64,000 nt of DNA from Amia ocellicauda (lineage: Eukaryota > Chordata > Actinopteri > Amiiformes > Amiidae): positions 20,381,256-20,445,255 of the forward strand of contig NC_089850.1 of the NCBI RefSeq assembly GCF_036373705.1, read 5' to 3'. Position 1 is the first letter of the stretch, and every line of letters starts with the position of its first letter. Positions 1 to 12,172 of the stretch are shown here, one piece after another. Below the pieces are notes generated by a model, which saw nothing but the letters and a program-made list of their open reading frames with translations, did no database searches and had not been told where the DNA came from. Both the position numbers and the translations under genes were made by a program.

Positions 1-12
1 TAGCCCTCAGCA

Positions 13-3000
13 TTAATGCAGGACAGCTAGCCAGAGGAGCAGGAGGGAGAGCAGGGTGGCTTGAGTCCACTTGGCCTTGCCATGAGTTGAAACCGTACTT
101 CCTGCCTCACTGGAAGAAGCTTTGCAGCTCAGAGATGGGTTGGCCTTTATGTCACGGACAAACCCAGTTTGGGCAGCAAATCCATGCTAGAGAGAAGAGT
201 AGAAGAACAAGATCACAAATGATCAGCTGGAAGGAGAATACACACAAATCTGAGTGACTTTTAATTTTCTGTGCAGATTGACACAGATGTATTTGTATAT
301 TTTGTTTATAGATATTCTAGCACCACTGACTTATTGTCATACTCAATTAATCTCAAAAACACCTTCAAACAGCTGAGATTTGCTAGGTCTGTCTATGATT
401 CCATTTTTTATTTAAGACCAGAGACACCATCGTTTCTTGTGTCAAAAGAATCATTGTCTCCACTCACTGTTTTCATTGTAAAACAAAGACAATACCAAGA
501 GTATAGATGTGATGCACAGAGCTGTAGGAGAGAGTCTGTTGAAGAGACTTGCTTACCACAGTAGATCCCACAAACACAACCTGGCTGACGTTATGCAGGA
601 GGTTCTGATAGCTTTGGACTGAGGACTCATTCCATGTCATTGTCATCAGATTTGCACCTGCTGCCCTGAAAGAAGAAGATTGAATAAAGGAATAGGTCCC
701 TGTATGGACTTAACGGTACATGAATTAACCACAGAACAGCAGAGCAGCATCAGCCTCTAGACTATAACAAGAAGCGATGTTGTGAAATATCATATCTTGT
801 AAATATAAGATAGAAATTCTAAATTGATCACATACAGTGGCTCTCAAAAGTATTCACCCCCCTTGGACTTTTCCACATTTCATTGTGTTACAGCATGAAA
901 TCAGAATGGATTCAATCACAAGTTTTTGCCACTGACCAACACAGAAAATGTCCATAATGTCAAAGTGAATAACATAATCTGCAAATTGTTCTAAATGAAT
1001 TACAAATACAAAACAGAAAATAATTGAATGCATAAGTAATCACCCCTTTGCTATGACACACCTGCTTGAGCTGTGTTGAAACCAATTGTCTTTAGAAGTC
1101 ACGTAATTAGTTGAATGGAGTCCACCTCTGTGCAATTACAATTACGGTGTGTCACATGATTTCAGGTTAAATACACCTGTCTCTGGGACGTCCCACAGTT
1201 GGTTAGTACAATTCCTAACACAAACTACATCATAAACATGAAGGAACATTCAATGCAAATCCAGAATAAGTTTCTTCAAAAGCACCAATCAGGGGTAGGA
1301 TTTAAGAACATTTCCAAGACATTGAATATCTCCCGGAGCACAGTAAATTCTATTATTGAGAAATGGAGAGAATATAGCACTGTGAATCTGCCTAGATCAG
1401 GCCATCCTCAAAAACCGAGTATCCGGGCAAGAATGGCACTAGTCAGGGAGGCCACCAAGAGGCCTATGGCAACTCTAAAAGGAGTTAGACTTCCTTGGCT
1501 GAGCTGGAAGACACTGTGCTTCACAAAAGTGGCCTTTATGGGAGAGAAAAAAAACTCACATCAAATCTTGGCTGGAGTTTGCCAGAAGGCATGTGGGAGA
1601 CTCTGAGACCAAGTGGAGGAAGATTCTATGGTCTGATGAGTGATAAGTGCCACATTTTGCGCAAGCCTGACACTGCACATCATCCTGGGAACACCATCCC
1701 TACCATGAAGCATGGTGGTGGCAGCATCATGCTACTGGGATGCTTCTCTGCATCAGGGCCTGGAAACCTTGTAAAGATAGAGGGCAAAATGGATGCAGTA
1801 AAGTACAGAGAAATCCTGGAAGAAAACTTGCTGAAGTCTGCAAGAGACCTGGGACTTGGGAGAAGATTTATCTTCCAGCAGGACAATGACCCCAAATATA
1901 CAGCCAAAGCCACACTGGAGTGGCTTAAAAACAAAAAGGTCAATGTCCTGGAGTGGCCCCAGTCAAAGTCCAGACCTCAGTCCAATTGAGAATATGTGGA
2001 AAGAGTTGAAAATTGCTGTTAACCAAAGGTCCCCATCCAACTTGATGGAGCTTCAGCAATTTTGCAAAGAATGAGTACAAATTGTTGTGTCCAGAATTGC
2101 AAAGCTGGTAGAGACTTATCCACTCATGGCTGTAATTGCTGCCAAAGTTGCCTCTAACAAATATTGACTGGGGTGATTACTTATGCATTCAATTATTAGG
2201 GGTCCAAGCCACGAAGTGACTGGACCACCTTTTGTAATTGTTCGTATTATTAGGCTTCCATGCATGAAGTACTGGAAGCCTATTGTTTAAGTAAGGATCT
2301 TGATTTTTATTTTTTTCCATCCGCCAAAATTTATAATGCCCCTTAAAGGCTCATGCATGCATGAAAATCCACGAAACTCACAAGTGTTGTCGAAACCACT
2401 TAAACCTGCAAATGCAGTGAAAACTACACATGCCAGTGACATGGTGCTACCGCCATATTGCATTTAGCATCGAAATTGTGAAATGTTACAAAAATCTTCT
2501 TCTCCAAAACCAGCTGACATATGCATATACCACTTCATACACATGCATACCTTATGCCCCAATATTACACCTGTTCATCAGAAGTTGCTTGGTCCCACAT
2601 TTTGTCCGCCATGTTGCGTTCTCTGATTCAAACTATGATGCCTTCTACTCCAGACTACTAATACCCACTGTGCTACAAATTGGCATGCATGATACTAGTA
2701 CAGAGTCCTATCCAAGGTTGTTAAAGGTGATTTGCCCCAGTGAAAAACATGGGTGCCATAGGCCAATGAGAATAAGCGTATGCGCCATGTCAGACACATT
2801 ACACATTTCCTGCACACTGGAATACAGTACACACATGAAACATTTGGACATTTTCTGTGTTGATCAGTAGCAAAAACTCCTGGTTAAATCCATTCTGATT
2901 TCATGTAGTAACACAATGAAATGTGGAAAAGTCCAAGGGGGGGTGAATACTCTTGAAAGCCACAGTAAAATATGTATTAATCACATAAAACCAATATATG

Positions 3001-3092
3001 GATTACAGACTGAATTTGTGACATCCTCAAGGACCAAAGGAAAGGATCCAAGTGCAGGCTTAGATATGAAGCAGATAATCCGATAAAGGCAA

Positions 3093-3127
<35 letters not shown>

Positions 3128-3189
3128 AAGGACAATCCAAGGTCAATCAATCAGGCAAACAGGCTAGTAGGGAGATCCAAAAAGGGGTA

Positions 3190-3280
<91 letters not shown>

Positions 3281-6200
3281 CAAAAGGTCAAATACACGGT
3301 TAAGCAAACAAGAAACAAGGCTCGGAATTGATCCAAAAGAGAATGCAAGACTTCACGAAGAAGCTAGGAAACAGAGGGATTTAAATACTGTGAAGCAAAT
3401 AGGGTTTGAACTAGGTAAATGAATGATTAACCAATGACAGGAGAAGAGGACAGAACAGGTGCACCTGGAAGGAAAGAATGTGGAAGAACTGGTTGAATTA
3501 GACAAAGGAAAGGAGAAGCACTAGAGTTAGTATTTGGGAGAGGGAGACCTCTGGTGGTGAACTAAGGTAGAAGCAGGGGAGACCATGACAGAATTATAAT
3601 AGAAATACATGCCATATATTTTTAATATACTAAAATGGTCTAAAATATGTGTTTATTTCACCCAAGGTGACACTTATAATGCATATGGGTTGTTATCTGA
3701 AATCAAATTCAAGTAGGTACATATTTATTTATTCACTTATTTATATATTTCCCCTCAAAAGTACCATAAAAGCCCTGTATAACCAGAATAAATACATTAA
3801 TAATAAATGGGATGGATATTTACACTTTGTTTGTAGCTTGCAGAGACGCCCCCACCTGGGTCATGTTTGGTACACTCCAGCAAAAACTGATATCTGTGGC
3901 AGGATAATACAGCAGGAAAGCATAACACATCTCCTCTGTGGTGGAAAGTCCAAGCTGCAGAGAAAGGGTGGGGGGGGGGTTCTATAAGCAAGCATCAGGT
4001 TAACACAACCAATTAACATAAAGAGAGCATGTTTCTTTAGACCAACAGAATCATGAAACACCCATGGTGACGTATAGTTTGAGGACCGCTAGATTAGAGT
4101 TTAGTGGGATTGAGTGCGTTGGAATTGAAACAGGTCCGTATCGGAATGAAAGATACATACGTTGGTAACTTTGCTGCGATTCTTCGTGTTGTATGTGCAT
4201 TCCACCACCATTTCATCTCCCTAGACCAAAGAAAATAAGTCAGATCCCAAATCAGTGGGAGTCTTTTCTGAATCACCTTAATTGCTCACCATTGATGTCT
4301 ATTTTTTTTACCTCTTTTATTATTGCAGTTTGCCCCAAGTATTTGAATTCTTGTAAATTAAAATCATAATTTTCGTTCACGCCCAAGAAACCAATTTGTT
4401 CTCCGTTCCTAGAAAATAAAAAAGAAAGAAAGAACCCCTGCTATAACTGTCAACCAAGTGGTCAATGTGCCTGGTGGGGGGTGGGGGTGTAGGGTTGGGG
4501 TTGGAGCGTGTATAAAAGCACATCGTTAAATCAAGCTTCCTGACAGCTGAAATAAACATTGAACTGTTGCTACCAATAACTGCTTGCAATTGTCATGAAT
4601 GAGAGCACAACACAGTGACTACTTATCAGAAGAAGAAAGGTCTGAGAATGGAGTGTCCTGACCTAAACTGAGCCACCCTCATTTTGCGTCCTGCCAGATG
4701 TGTGTGCAGCAGAACTGCAAAGACATTCATATCAGGAAAAGAGCCAGGGAGCACCTGCAGACATGAGACACAAGACACGGACGGTACTGTGACAGGAGGA
4801 GACTGAGACTGTGACTGAGACTGTGCTGAAGCCCTGTAGAAATCAGCTCAAGATCCTTCTTTTTCATAACAATGTAAGAAAGTCAACAAACGGGATAAGC
4901 AGCAGTGAAAGGGGAAAGCTGCTGTGTGTAAGACGACAGTAATTCAACACTTTGATGTCCACTAGGCAGGTATACTAATGCACAGTCACCTTGGAGAAAA
5001 TGGAAGTGTTGCACACAGCATAGCTCCTAAAGGACTGGGTGTCTGGGGGCAGCATGTACTCAGGGATGAGGTCAAGTCCAATGTGCAGGGTCCCCACATC
5101 GTGGTCAAAAAGCTCCGGAGTGTAATGGAAACGCAGCCCCGAGTTGTCCACTTGGCCTGATGGACAACACAAGCATTTAGAGTGCAGATATCTCAGAGAG
5201 TAGGTTCTCCAAGCTTAGTCCTGAGAGAGAGCCTGATCCAGTCACTTTTATATCTCACCCCTTCTTTCTCAGTTTTCAAAAGACAGGGACACGCATGATT
5301 GTTATTGAGTAACGAAGCAAAGTGCTGTACAGTCCAGACACTTCTCCAGTTCAGGGCAATCTGGTCTCCACAGCTTAAAGGAGATCAGGTGTGAGTTCCA
5401 AATGATCTTGAAATTATTGAAATGACCAAAACATGCATGCCTGATAAGAAATACCTGGAAATGTTTATTGCTAATGATTCACTTTAGGGTGATCCTTAAC
5501 AGCTGGTGGACTGGAAGATATACAGGACCAGGTTTAGAAACCCTCTAACATAAAGTATTATGCAACAGAACTAATGAACTTAAATTCAAGAAATTCAAGA
5601 AGTCTTGAACCAGGCTTTGCACTCTTTTTCTCCAGCATGGAGAGACACTGTACAGTTGACCATTACTACCCACTGTTCTACAGAGAAGCCACTCACTAGC
5701 TTGAGACTGCGCTGTTTCAACTTTTTACTCAATAAGGATGACATTAATGAGAACTTTTACACAGTGACAAAGAAACTTTACATGTTACCTCAAAAAAACA
5801 CACATATTTGGGGAGCTGGGGTATTTTTCATGTCAGAACACAAGATCAAGTCTTTACATGAGATCAGAGTGTCATTATGGTAACAACTGCAATGATGACA
5901 TTCTCATCCCCCCATTAAGCTTTTACCTTGCGCTTGAGAGGGGTTGTTATAATGCATTTCCAATCTGTAGTAAGCTGGGTCATTAGTCCCACCAATGGAA
6001 ATACCAGTGTTGGGTGGAAGATAGAATGACTAAAAAGGAAGAAAAAGAGGAGGAGGAGGTGAGAGCCAGGGCAGGGCTGTCTTGCCCAGTTCCTGAAGGG
6101 GATGCATTGCCTGCTGGTTTCTGTTCCAGCTGGTACTCCTCTCTCAATTACTTAACGAACCTAGATATTCGATCAATGGGAAATTTGCGACTTGATCTAA

Positions 6201-9200
6201 ATGATCGTGTGCAGTTTGTGACCTAACTGTAACTCGTTACTGTAAATGTACAACCCCAATTCTGAAAAAGTTGGGACAGTATGGAAAATGCAAACAAACA
6301 AACAAAAAGCCATGCCATGGGCACTGACACACCCCCATACCATGACAGACACTGGCATTTGGACCTGACACAGATAACAGCTTGGATGGTCTTTTTCCTC
6401 TTTGGCCCGGAGAACACGACGGCTCTTTTGTCCAAAAACTGAAATGTTGACTCGTTGGACCACAAAACACGATTCCACTGTACTACTGTTCATCTCAGAT
6501 GAGACCGAGTCCAGAGAAGTCGGCGGCGCTTCTGGACAGTGTTGATGTATGGCTTCTGCTTTGAATAGTAAAACCTTAACTTGCATCTGTGGATGCAGCG
6601 GCGAATGGTGTTTACTGACAAAGGTTTACCAAAGTATTCCTGAGCCCATGTCAGGATATCCATTACAGACTCATGCTGGTTTTTAGGACAGTGACGTCTG
6701 AGGGATCGGAGATCACACGCATTCAGTGGTTTTCGGCATTGCCCTTTACACACTGAGATTTGACCGGATTCCTTGAATCTTTTAGTTATATTGTGCACTG
6801 CAGAAGGTGAAATGCCCAAAATCCTACCGATTTGTCTTTGGGGAATGTTGTTCTCAAAGTTTTGGATTATTCGCTGACGCATCTGTTGGCAGATTGGCGA
6901 GCCTCGACCCATCCTTGCTCTTGAAGGACTAGACCTTTTTTGGAGGCTCCTTATATACTATGATTACACAATTGCCTCACCTGTTTCACATCACCTTCTT
7001 ATTTCAACTTGTCACATCACTATTAGTCTTAAATTGCCCCTGTCCCAGCGTTTTTGGAACATGTTGCATGCGTTAATTTCAAAATAAATGTTTACCTTCA
7101 AAAAACTATGCAGTTGATTAGGTAAAACATCAAATACCTTGTCTTTAAACGTTTTTTGTTTAAATACAAGTCAAAGTACATTTACGAATCACTCCTCTTT
7201 GTTTTTATTAGCATTTTCCATACTGTCCCAACTTTTTCTGAATTGTGGTTGTAACATAACTGTAACATAGTGCACCACAGTAATCGGGCTGTATCCGGCA
7301 GATGTGACTGTATAATCATTGGGGTCCTATCTTACTCTACAACACTGAAACATTATATAAAGAAAGTTCTATAGTGGTTTCCAGTGTTCATGTTTACAAT
7401 TAATCTTTTTATTTATTTAGTTTACTTTCTGTCAGTTTATGAATTTGTGTAGGCAGCCCTGAGGGTTGGTGTATAGCCATGCCTGTGTATACCTGTTTAT
7501 ATACTCTGTATTTGTAGCTTTTTATTCTGACCTCTACTTACCCCTCCTCCTATGCCCCAGGCTGCTATGACCTTAAAACAGAAGTTAAATGGAGACATGT
7601 TGTTTGAATAGCACATCCCCTCCAGAGTTTGATTGACTGAGGCAGAGCACCCGTACAGCAGCATGTGATGGGTCAGGTCCACGTGGTCAACAATGGGCTC
7701 AATCTAAAACATCACAACAGAGACAAGTGTGTAGAATCGCAGTCAAGGAATCATGCCTGGTGTCTTTGCGCTAGGCTGTGGTCATCGTGGGGCCCCACTG
7801 AAATGTATTCACCCACTGAGGCACAGAGGATTGTGTGGGAGGCCCCTCACCCTAAGACATAATTAATCACCATCTTCATCTTGACAGAAATTGAGAATAT
7901 AGAATGTTTGTATATACTGGTATTAAAAAGATACAACTCGATAATAAGATATCCTTAAAAATACAGTATTGCATTCAGTTTTGGCCACCACACTACAAAA
8001 GGATAACATTGTTGCCATGGAAAGATATCCAAAAGAAGAGTGACTTGAGTAGGAATGTCCCAGGCAGAAGGGACTGAATCTCTTCACAGATCATGGACAG
8101 TAAATTGTCTGAATCCTTTAAAGGTCCTCTAAGTAAAACCAGACCAATTAAACTCCATAAGGAAGCAGTGTTGCAAAATGGAAATAAGGTGGGGGTCTGG
8201 GACAAGATACTGAGCCTCTACAGCCATAACAAGCAAGATGGCCATTCTGGTTTGACCATTTCTGAGGTTCTTGTGAAGATTTGTGAGATGTAGAAATTAT
8301 TGGATATTGCAGGGGGGTCGGGTGTTGAGAAATTGCAATTCAAGGACACTGAAACCTCGCATTCACTGGAGGGAAACCAGACACTAGATGCACATACACG
8401 TTCAAGTGTACAGTGTATCAGGAGTCAACCAGGGTGGTCTGAGTGTGAATACCTGATAGATGTGGTTCTTTCTTCCCAGATTAGGGGCTTTGATAATCCG
8501 GCAGTAGTAGTAGGTGTGTACTGGTGGGACAGTGAACTGAAATTACAGAAGACATCAGTTTGTCAGGAAACATTGGGAGTCAGTTCTTTTCTTATTCTTT
8601 ACAGTGCTGAGCAATGGAATGTTCTTGGATATGGAGCTACAATCAAACCCGTATATAGCCCTTCAGTTTAGATTAAATTGCCACAACCTGACAGTGAAAA
8701 GAGAGGAATGTGGGCTAACTTTCGGACACAGAGCCAAAGCTCCTTGTTTCCAAACCATTGTAGCTCAAGGGAAACTCAGACAGTGAAGAAGGAAACAGCA
8801 GCTGAAATCACCGTTCAGTCCATCTATGCTACAATGTGATGTAAACCAATACTTTAAATTGCTCATTGGGAGGGCTATGTTTAAAAGCTAACTATGCATC
8901 CTCTGTGTCAGTTACGTAAACCAAATGTTTTACCATTTGAGTTACTCACAGCTCTGGTCCCTTTAGTTACATTTGTCTAGCAAGGGAATACAAAAATATG
9001 AGGACCAGGTACCATGCTGCTCAGTAAAAGTCATGGGTTTACTACCTGTTTACATCAGAGAACTCTATGATGTCACTTTAAGTCTCAATGCACACGGCGC
9101 TGTTTGCTGCACTGTTAAGGTGGCACAGATGCTCACATTGTTGGCTGTGATGTCAAAATGATTGGTAGTTGTGGGAGTGGACCTCGGTACGTAGCCCAGT

Positions 9201-12110
9201 AGGCTGATTTCCTTCGTTCCTCTCCGGCCGGAATGGTGTGTGATTTCATCATTCAGCCCATAAGCGTAGATCAGTTTTATTGGCAAAGTCTGCAGGTGAA
9301 GAAACAATAATAATTTATGAAAGTATATATCATGTTCGAATGAAACTTGGCTTAGGCATGCTTATTGTCTCTCAACCCAAAGAACAGAGTTCCCATTCAA
9401 GCCATAAACAATTACCCATGATCAAATGTACCACCGTAGTGAAAGCAGTGCCCGCCCTGGTAGGCGGAACACCCACATACCCTTAATGTATTCCTGGGTG
9501 GAAGGCACTGTGAGCTGTATAACCATGTGGTCCAGAGTCCAGTATGTGTCCCTGCTATCCCAAGGCACAGTCAGGTTTGCAGGGTGAGTTGTGCAGTTGT
9601 TATAAAGGTGTTAAAAGGTTACTGTAGCGCAACATGGTAAAACCGCAGTTCCATGAGTAAACCATGGTGTGCTGAAATAGTCATTCTCATGGAGTATCAT
9701 GGCATTCCCAAGGCCCAGTGTAGTAAAGCTCTGTGAAAATAACTCACTGTGATGGGGAAGTCCCTGCTGTCACAGGCCCCAATGGACCTGTTAAATGCCA
9801 TGACTGTCTTCCCATCCCTCTCACTCAGAGACAGCAGGGTATAGTCCTGCTGAGGGTCCACCAAGGGTAGAGTGTTGCCGGTTGCATAGCGGTCCTGAGC
9901 AAAGACAAAACCACCAAAAAACAAACCACCACCACAACAACAGATGTGTTAAAAATAACACTGTTCAACCATTGCTGGGGAGGCAGTGAACAGTGCTTTG
10001 CTAGTGGCCCCCCAGGACTGGAGTTCTGTTCCACTGTGCAGCCCAGTCGAGTCCGTGAGGAGTTCAAGTTCAGCTAACTCCCTGTGCTCCGAATCCCTGT
10101 GCAGATCCTTCAGAGGCTCAGCAACACGGCCCTGCAATCAGCACCCTTTGAACCTGCTCACCCATGACCACGGCCCCGGCCCCGGGTTTTCATCCCCCTC
10201 TCTGCGCGCTTAATTAGTCAGTTGGTTAATTGCACTGATTATTCACTCAACCAGTTGGACTCCTCTCCTTAGGCCTAAAGAAGGGGCTGACTTACAGAGG
10301 TCTATTTATAAAAGCTGCAGGATTGTGGCTCCTGGGGGCCGTCTTTGAACAGCGCTGCTGGTTGAGTGTGGGCCTGGTGATTTAGTTGCAGTGTAGGGAG
10401 ATCAGAACAAAGGGTAATGGAATCCAGACTCAAGTCATTTTATAATCCCTTCTTCAACAGAGTTGAAGGAGAACACAATATATGCTCGGCACTAAACACC
10501 ATAACTACTGACACCAAACTATTCCTTTCCTGTATTTGCTAGGTTACAATGGGCAGAACCTTTGTTTTACTTTGACATGCGATGCCAGGGTCTGATTACC
10601 AACTATTAAACCCACCCCAGACACCCTGACAACCAGCAAAACTGAACACAGACCAGAACTGTCCCAATACCTGCTGTTGATTTGAGTGTCTGAGATATTT
10701 CACCTTTTTGTACAATTACAAAGCCCTATTTTTTTTTAACAGAGCACTGGAACAAGCAGGAAACTGCACTGAATGAAAATGAACTTTTTTCCTTGTTATA
10801 CTTAACAACTACAGGAAACACTGAGGGCTTGACAATCATTGACCATTGTGAAACCTTCCCCTTGCATTTCACACCTGTCACTGGCTTTCACAACGGTCCT
10901 GTAACATGTAAATTGAGTCCTGAAATTAAACTGAAGTTCACAATGTGGAGATAATAATCCAAATCAGACTACTTTTTGGTTTGTTTTATACATATTTTGT
11001 GAAGCATATTTTCTGTATTTAAGCAGACAGAAAAGCCAGGTTCTCTATTGTAGCAGGACGCCACTATTAATTTCCACTGCGGCTCCCTGGCCCTTTCCCA
11101 GAAGCCTGAAATTTTAATTGTCTGTGTGAACAGACGCCCAGTGTCCGCCTCAGGCACTGTCTTTTCCATCAGCTGTGAACTGTCAGCACTGCAACTTGTT
11201 AACATCCTCTAACATCCTCTAACATCCTGATTTTACAGTGCATGGTCTACCTGTTCTGTTCTGTTGTATAAATTAGTGGTTCTCAATCCTGGTCCTGGCG
11301 ACACCCTGCCCTGCGTTTTCTGGTTTTTACTTCAATTACTTCATTACTAGTAGGATACTTAATTGAACACTTAATTAACTAATAATTTGCCTAATCTGAG
11401 ATCTTACATTATTTTAAACAGTTGTAGATGTAATTTTAAAGATAAAACTGTAGATGGAACTTGAAATCTCCAACGTGCAAGTCAGTATTGGGAACCAAGA
11501 TCTCAGTATTGGTTCCATATGGTCCCAAGCCCTTCAAGCTCAAGTACACAACAATAAAGCTTGTCACTTTGTCCATCAGTTTGCCCTGCCATACACTGCT
11601 CTCTCCTCACTCCCATTTCTTCATTCAGATATGTGCAGCAGGGCTGGGCAGCTCGAGGGCTTGAGCACCGAAGGGATTTTAGGGTTTCCTTCCACCTCCG
11701 GGTCTTTCCCACTCAACTAAAGTCATTATCAAAATCATAAGTCAGTTCATCTGTCTATTCCAGGTCTCATTCATTTACTTGGCCCACCGCTGATACACAG
11801 AGTGTTCAATATACAGGAAAGTGTAAGGTGTTACCTTAAAGTATTGGCTGCCATTGGGGAAGACTCCTCCGATCACTATATCTGACCCCGCCATGCCTCC
11901 ATTGTCACTGAAGCCAAGGCCCACCCACCCCATGGTCCCGATGCTCAGCTCGAAGGTGATGAGGTCCTGTTGAACATCGAAACCCCAGCTGAGAGAGACT
12001 AGTTGGCCTGGGTCCAGATACTCCCTGAAGGGCAGCGCTGGGTTGATCTGTGCCTCCACCTGTCCGCAGCAGAGAAGGGATAGGAGCGAGAGCAGCAGGA
12101 GAAGAGTCAT
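13..12110 (-). CDS. moxd1-like: DBH-like copper monooxygenase (MOXD family), 12 exons recovered
   Basis: Member of the copper type II ascorbate-dependent monooxygenase family (DBH, PHM, MOXD), expected in the secretory pathway; its substrate is not known. Exons on the minus strand: 12110-11835, 9894-9748, 9289-9137, 7703-7542, 6029-5927, 5156-4990, 4754-4663, 4408-4312, 4220-4161, 3954-3856, 665-557, 186-13 (stop at 15-13). Exon 1 encodes a leucine-rich signal peptide, then a DOMON domain ([20 protein letters not shown]). The copper ligands of the family are visible: HH of THHMLLYGC (7670-7665), the His of EMHYNNP, HTH of LLHTHLAGR (4706-4698) and the Met of EEMC (3930-3928). The C-terminus is hydrophobic ([12 protein letters not shown]), possibly a GPI or membrane anchor. 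About 546 residues are recovered; human MOXD1 has about 613. Two gaps remain: the short exon expected between 9137 and 7703, and a phase mismatch between 3856 (phase 0) and 665 (phase 2). MOXD1 versus MOXD2 cannot be settled by eye. Confidence 0.88.
1238..2072 (+). pseudogene. Broken Tc1-like transposase
   Basis: The N-terminal paired-like DNA-binding part is readable from the ATG at 1238 ([19 protein letters not shown], helix-turn-helix). The reading then shifts frame at least twice. The catalytic region appears in another frame with [10 protein letters not shown] (second Asp of the DDE triad), and a third frame carries [15 protein letters not shown] (the DDE Glu region). With several frameshifts the copy cannot make a full transposase. 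Confidence 0.85.
2198..2846. mobile_element. Unidentified insertion nested in the Tc1-like element
   Basis: The Tc1 3' sequence stops after the phrase ending CATTCAATTATT and resumes at GGACATTTTCTGTGTTGATC. The intervening 650 or so bases do not belong to the host element. They begin with a GGGGTCCAAGCCACGAAGTG-type motif, and a related GGCTTCCATGCATGAAGTAC motif follows shortly after. An open frame at 2430-2870 shows no recognisable domain. The family is unknown to me. Confidence 0.5.
3017..3590. repeat. Candidate interspersed repeat containing (GA)n tracts
   Basis: The block starts GTGACATCCTCAAGG and ends GGAGACCATGACA; read from the other strand the end is TGTCATGGTC. It contains two GA microsatellites (3097-3122 and 3192-3280). 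The unique-looking flanks resemble fish interspersed repeats, but I cannot name a family or show a target-site duplication. It lies in a MOXD intron where a coding exon may be missing. Confidence 0.35.
3192..3280. repeat. (GA)n microsatellite
   Basis: An almost uninterrupted GA dinucleotide run of about 88 bases, with a shorter GA run at 3097-3122. The minus-strand open frame across it (a poly Leu-Ser repeat) is an artefact. Confidence 0.97.
6251..7251 (-). mobile_element. Internally deleted Tc1-like transposon in MOXD intron
   Basis: The left end CAACCCCAATTCTGAAAAAG (6251) and its near-perfect complement at the right end (to 7251) form inverted repeats of about 40 bases. TA duplications flank it at 6249-6250 and 7252-7253. 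At 1001 bases it is shorter than a full Tc1 element. It lies between the MOXD exons at 7703-7542 and 6029-5927, in the same orientation as the host gene. Confidence 0.92.
6310..6912 (-). pseudogene. Truncated Tc1-like transposase
   Basis: From the ATG at 6912 the frame encodes [20 protein letters not shown] and then the helix-turn-helix region ([20 protein letters not shown]). It runs to residue 140 (WTRSHLR) and stops near 6490. The following catalytic segment continues in another frame (VLWSNES, where the family usually has WSDE, so the first catalytic Asp reads Asn). After the [11 protein letters not shown] motif it stops matching near 6320, so the second Asp and the Glu are deleted. Confidence 0.85.
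7965..8110 (+). repeat. Degraded LINE reverse-transcriptase remnant (tentative)
   Basis: The plus strand around 7980-8050 reads like the C-terminal part of non-LTR retrotransposon polymerases (a His-x-Lys-Lys-Asp motif followed by ALERVQRR-like residues, here AMERYPKEE), with clear decay. It sits in the MOXD intron between exons 9289-9137 and 7703-7542, where one expected exon was not found. This is recalled family resemblance, not an alignment. Confidence 0.35.
11268..11432. repeat. Partial hAT-like MITE
   Basis: GTGGTTCTCAATCCTGGTCC at the left, followed by TACTTAATTGAACACTTAAT, matches the terminal and subterminal motifs of the better preserved element at 49706-49982. The right inverted repeat is missing or degenerate. 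It lies in MOXD intron 1. Confidence 0.5.
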
Positions 12111-12165
12111 GACTGCACTCTGCAGGCTGGCCGTGGTCTCTTGAGATGTGTGGCTGCTGCCAACC

Positions 12166-12172
12166 TTAAATA
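12166..12172 (-). promoter_or_regulatory. TATA-like box of the MOXD-family gene
   Basis: On the minus strand the sequence reads TATTTAA, about 56 bases upstream of the ATG at 12110. This spacing fits a short 5' untranslated leader. The call is inferred from position and motif only. Confidence 0.4.

Larger units (their letters stand above)
835..2965 (+). mobile_element. Tc1-like DNA transposon with a nested insertion, in MOXD intron
   Basis: The terminal inverted repeats start with CAGTGGCTCTCAAAAG at 835 and end with the imperfect complement CTTGAAAGCCACAG at 2965. TA dinucleotide duplications flank the element (833-834 and 2966-2967). At about 2.1 kb it is longer than a usual Tc1 element of about 1.6 kb. 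The excess is a foreign block from about 2198 to 2846 that interrupts the 3' subterminal sequence. It lies in the intron between the last two groups of MOXD exons, on the opposite strand to that gene's transcription. Confidence 0.9.

Noticed and set aside
2430-2870. A 146-codon frame inside the Tc1-nested insertion
   Set aside because: No domain or plausible start context; it ends inside resumed Tc1 sequence, so it is a chance frame.
3151-3348. Minus-strand Leu-Ser repeat protein
   Set aside because: A translation of the (GA)n microsatellite.
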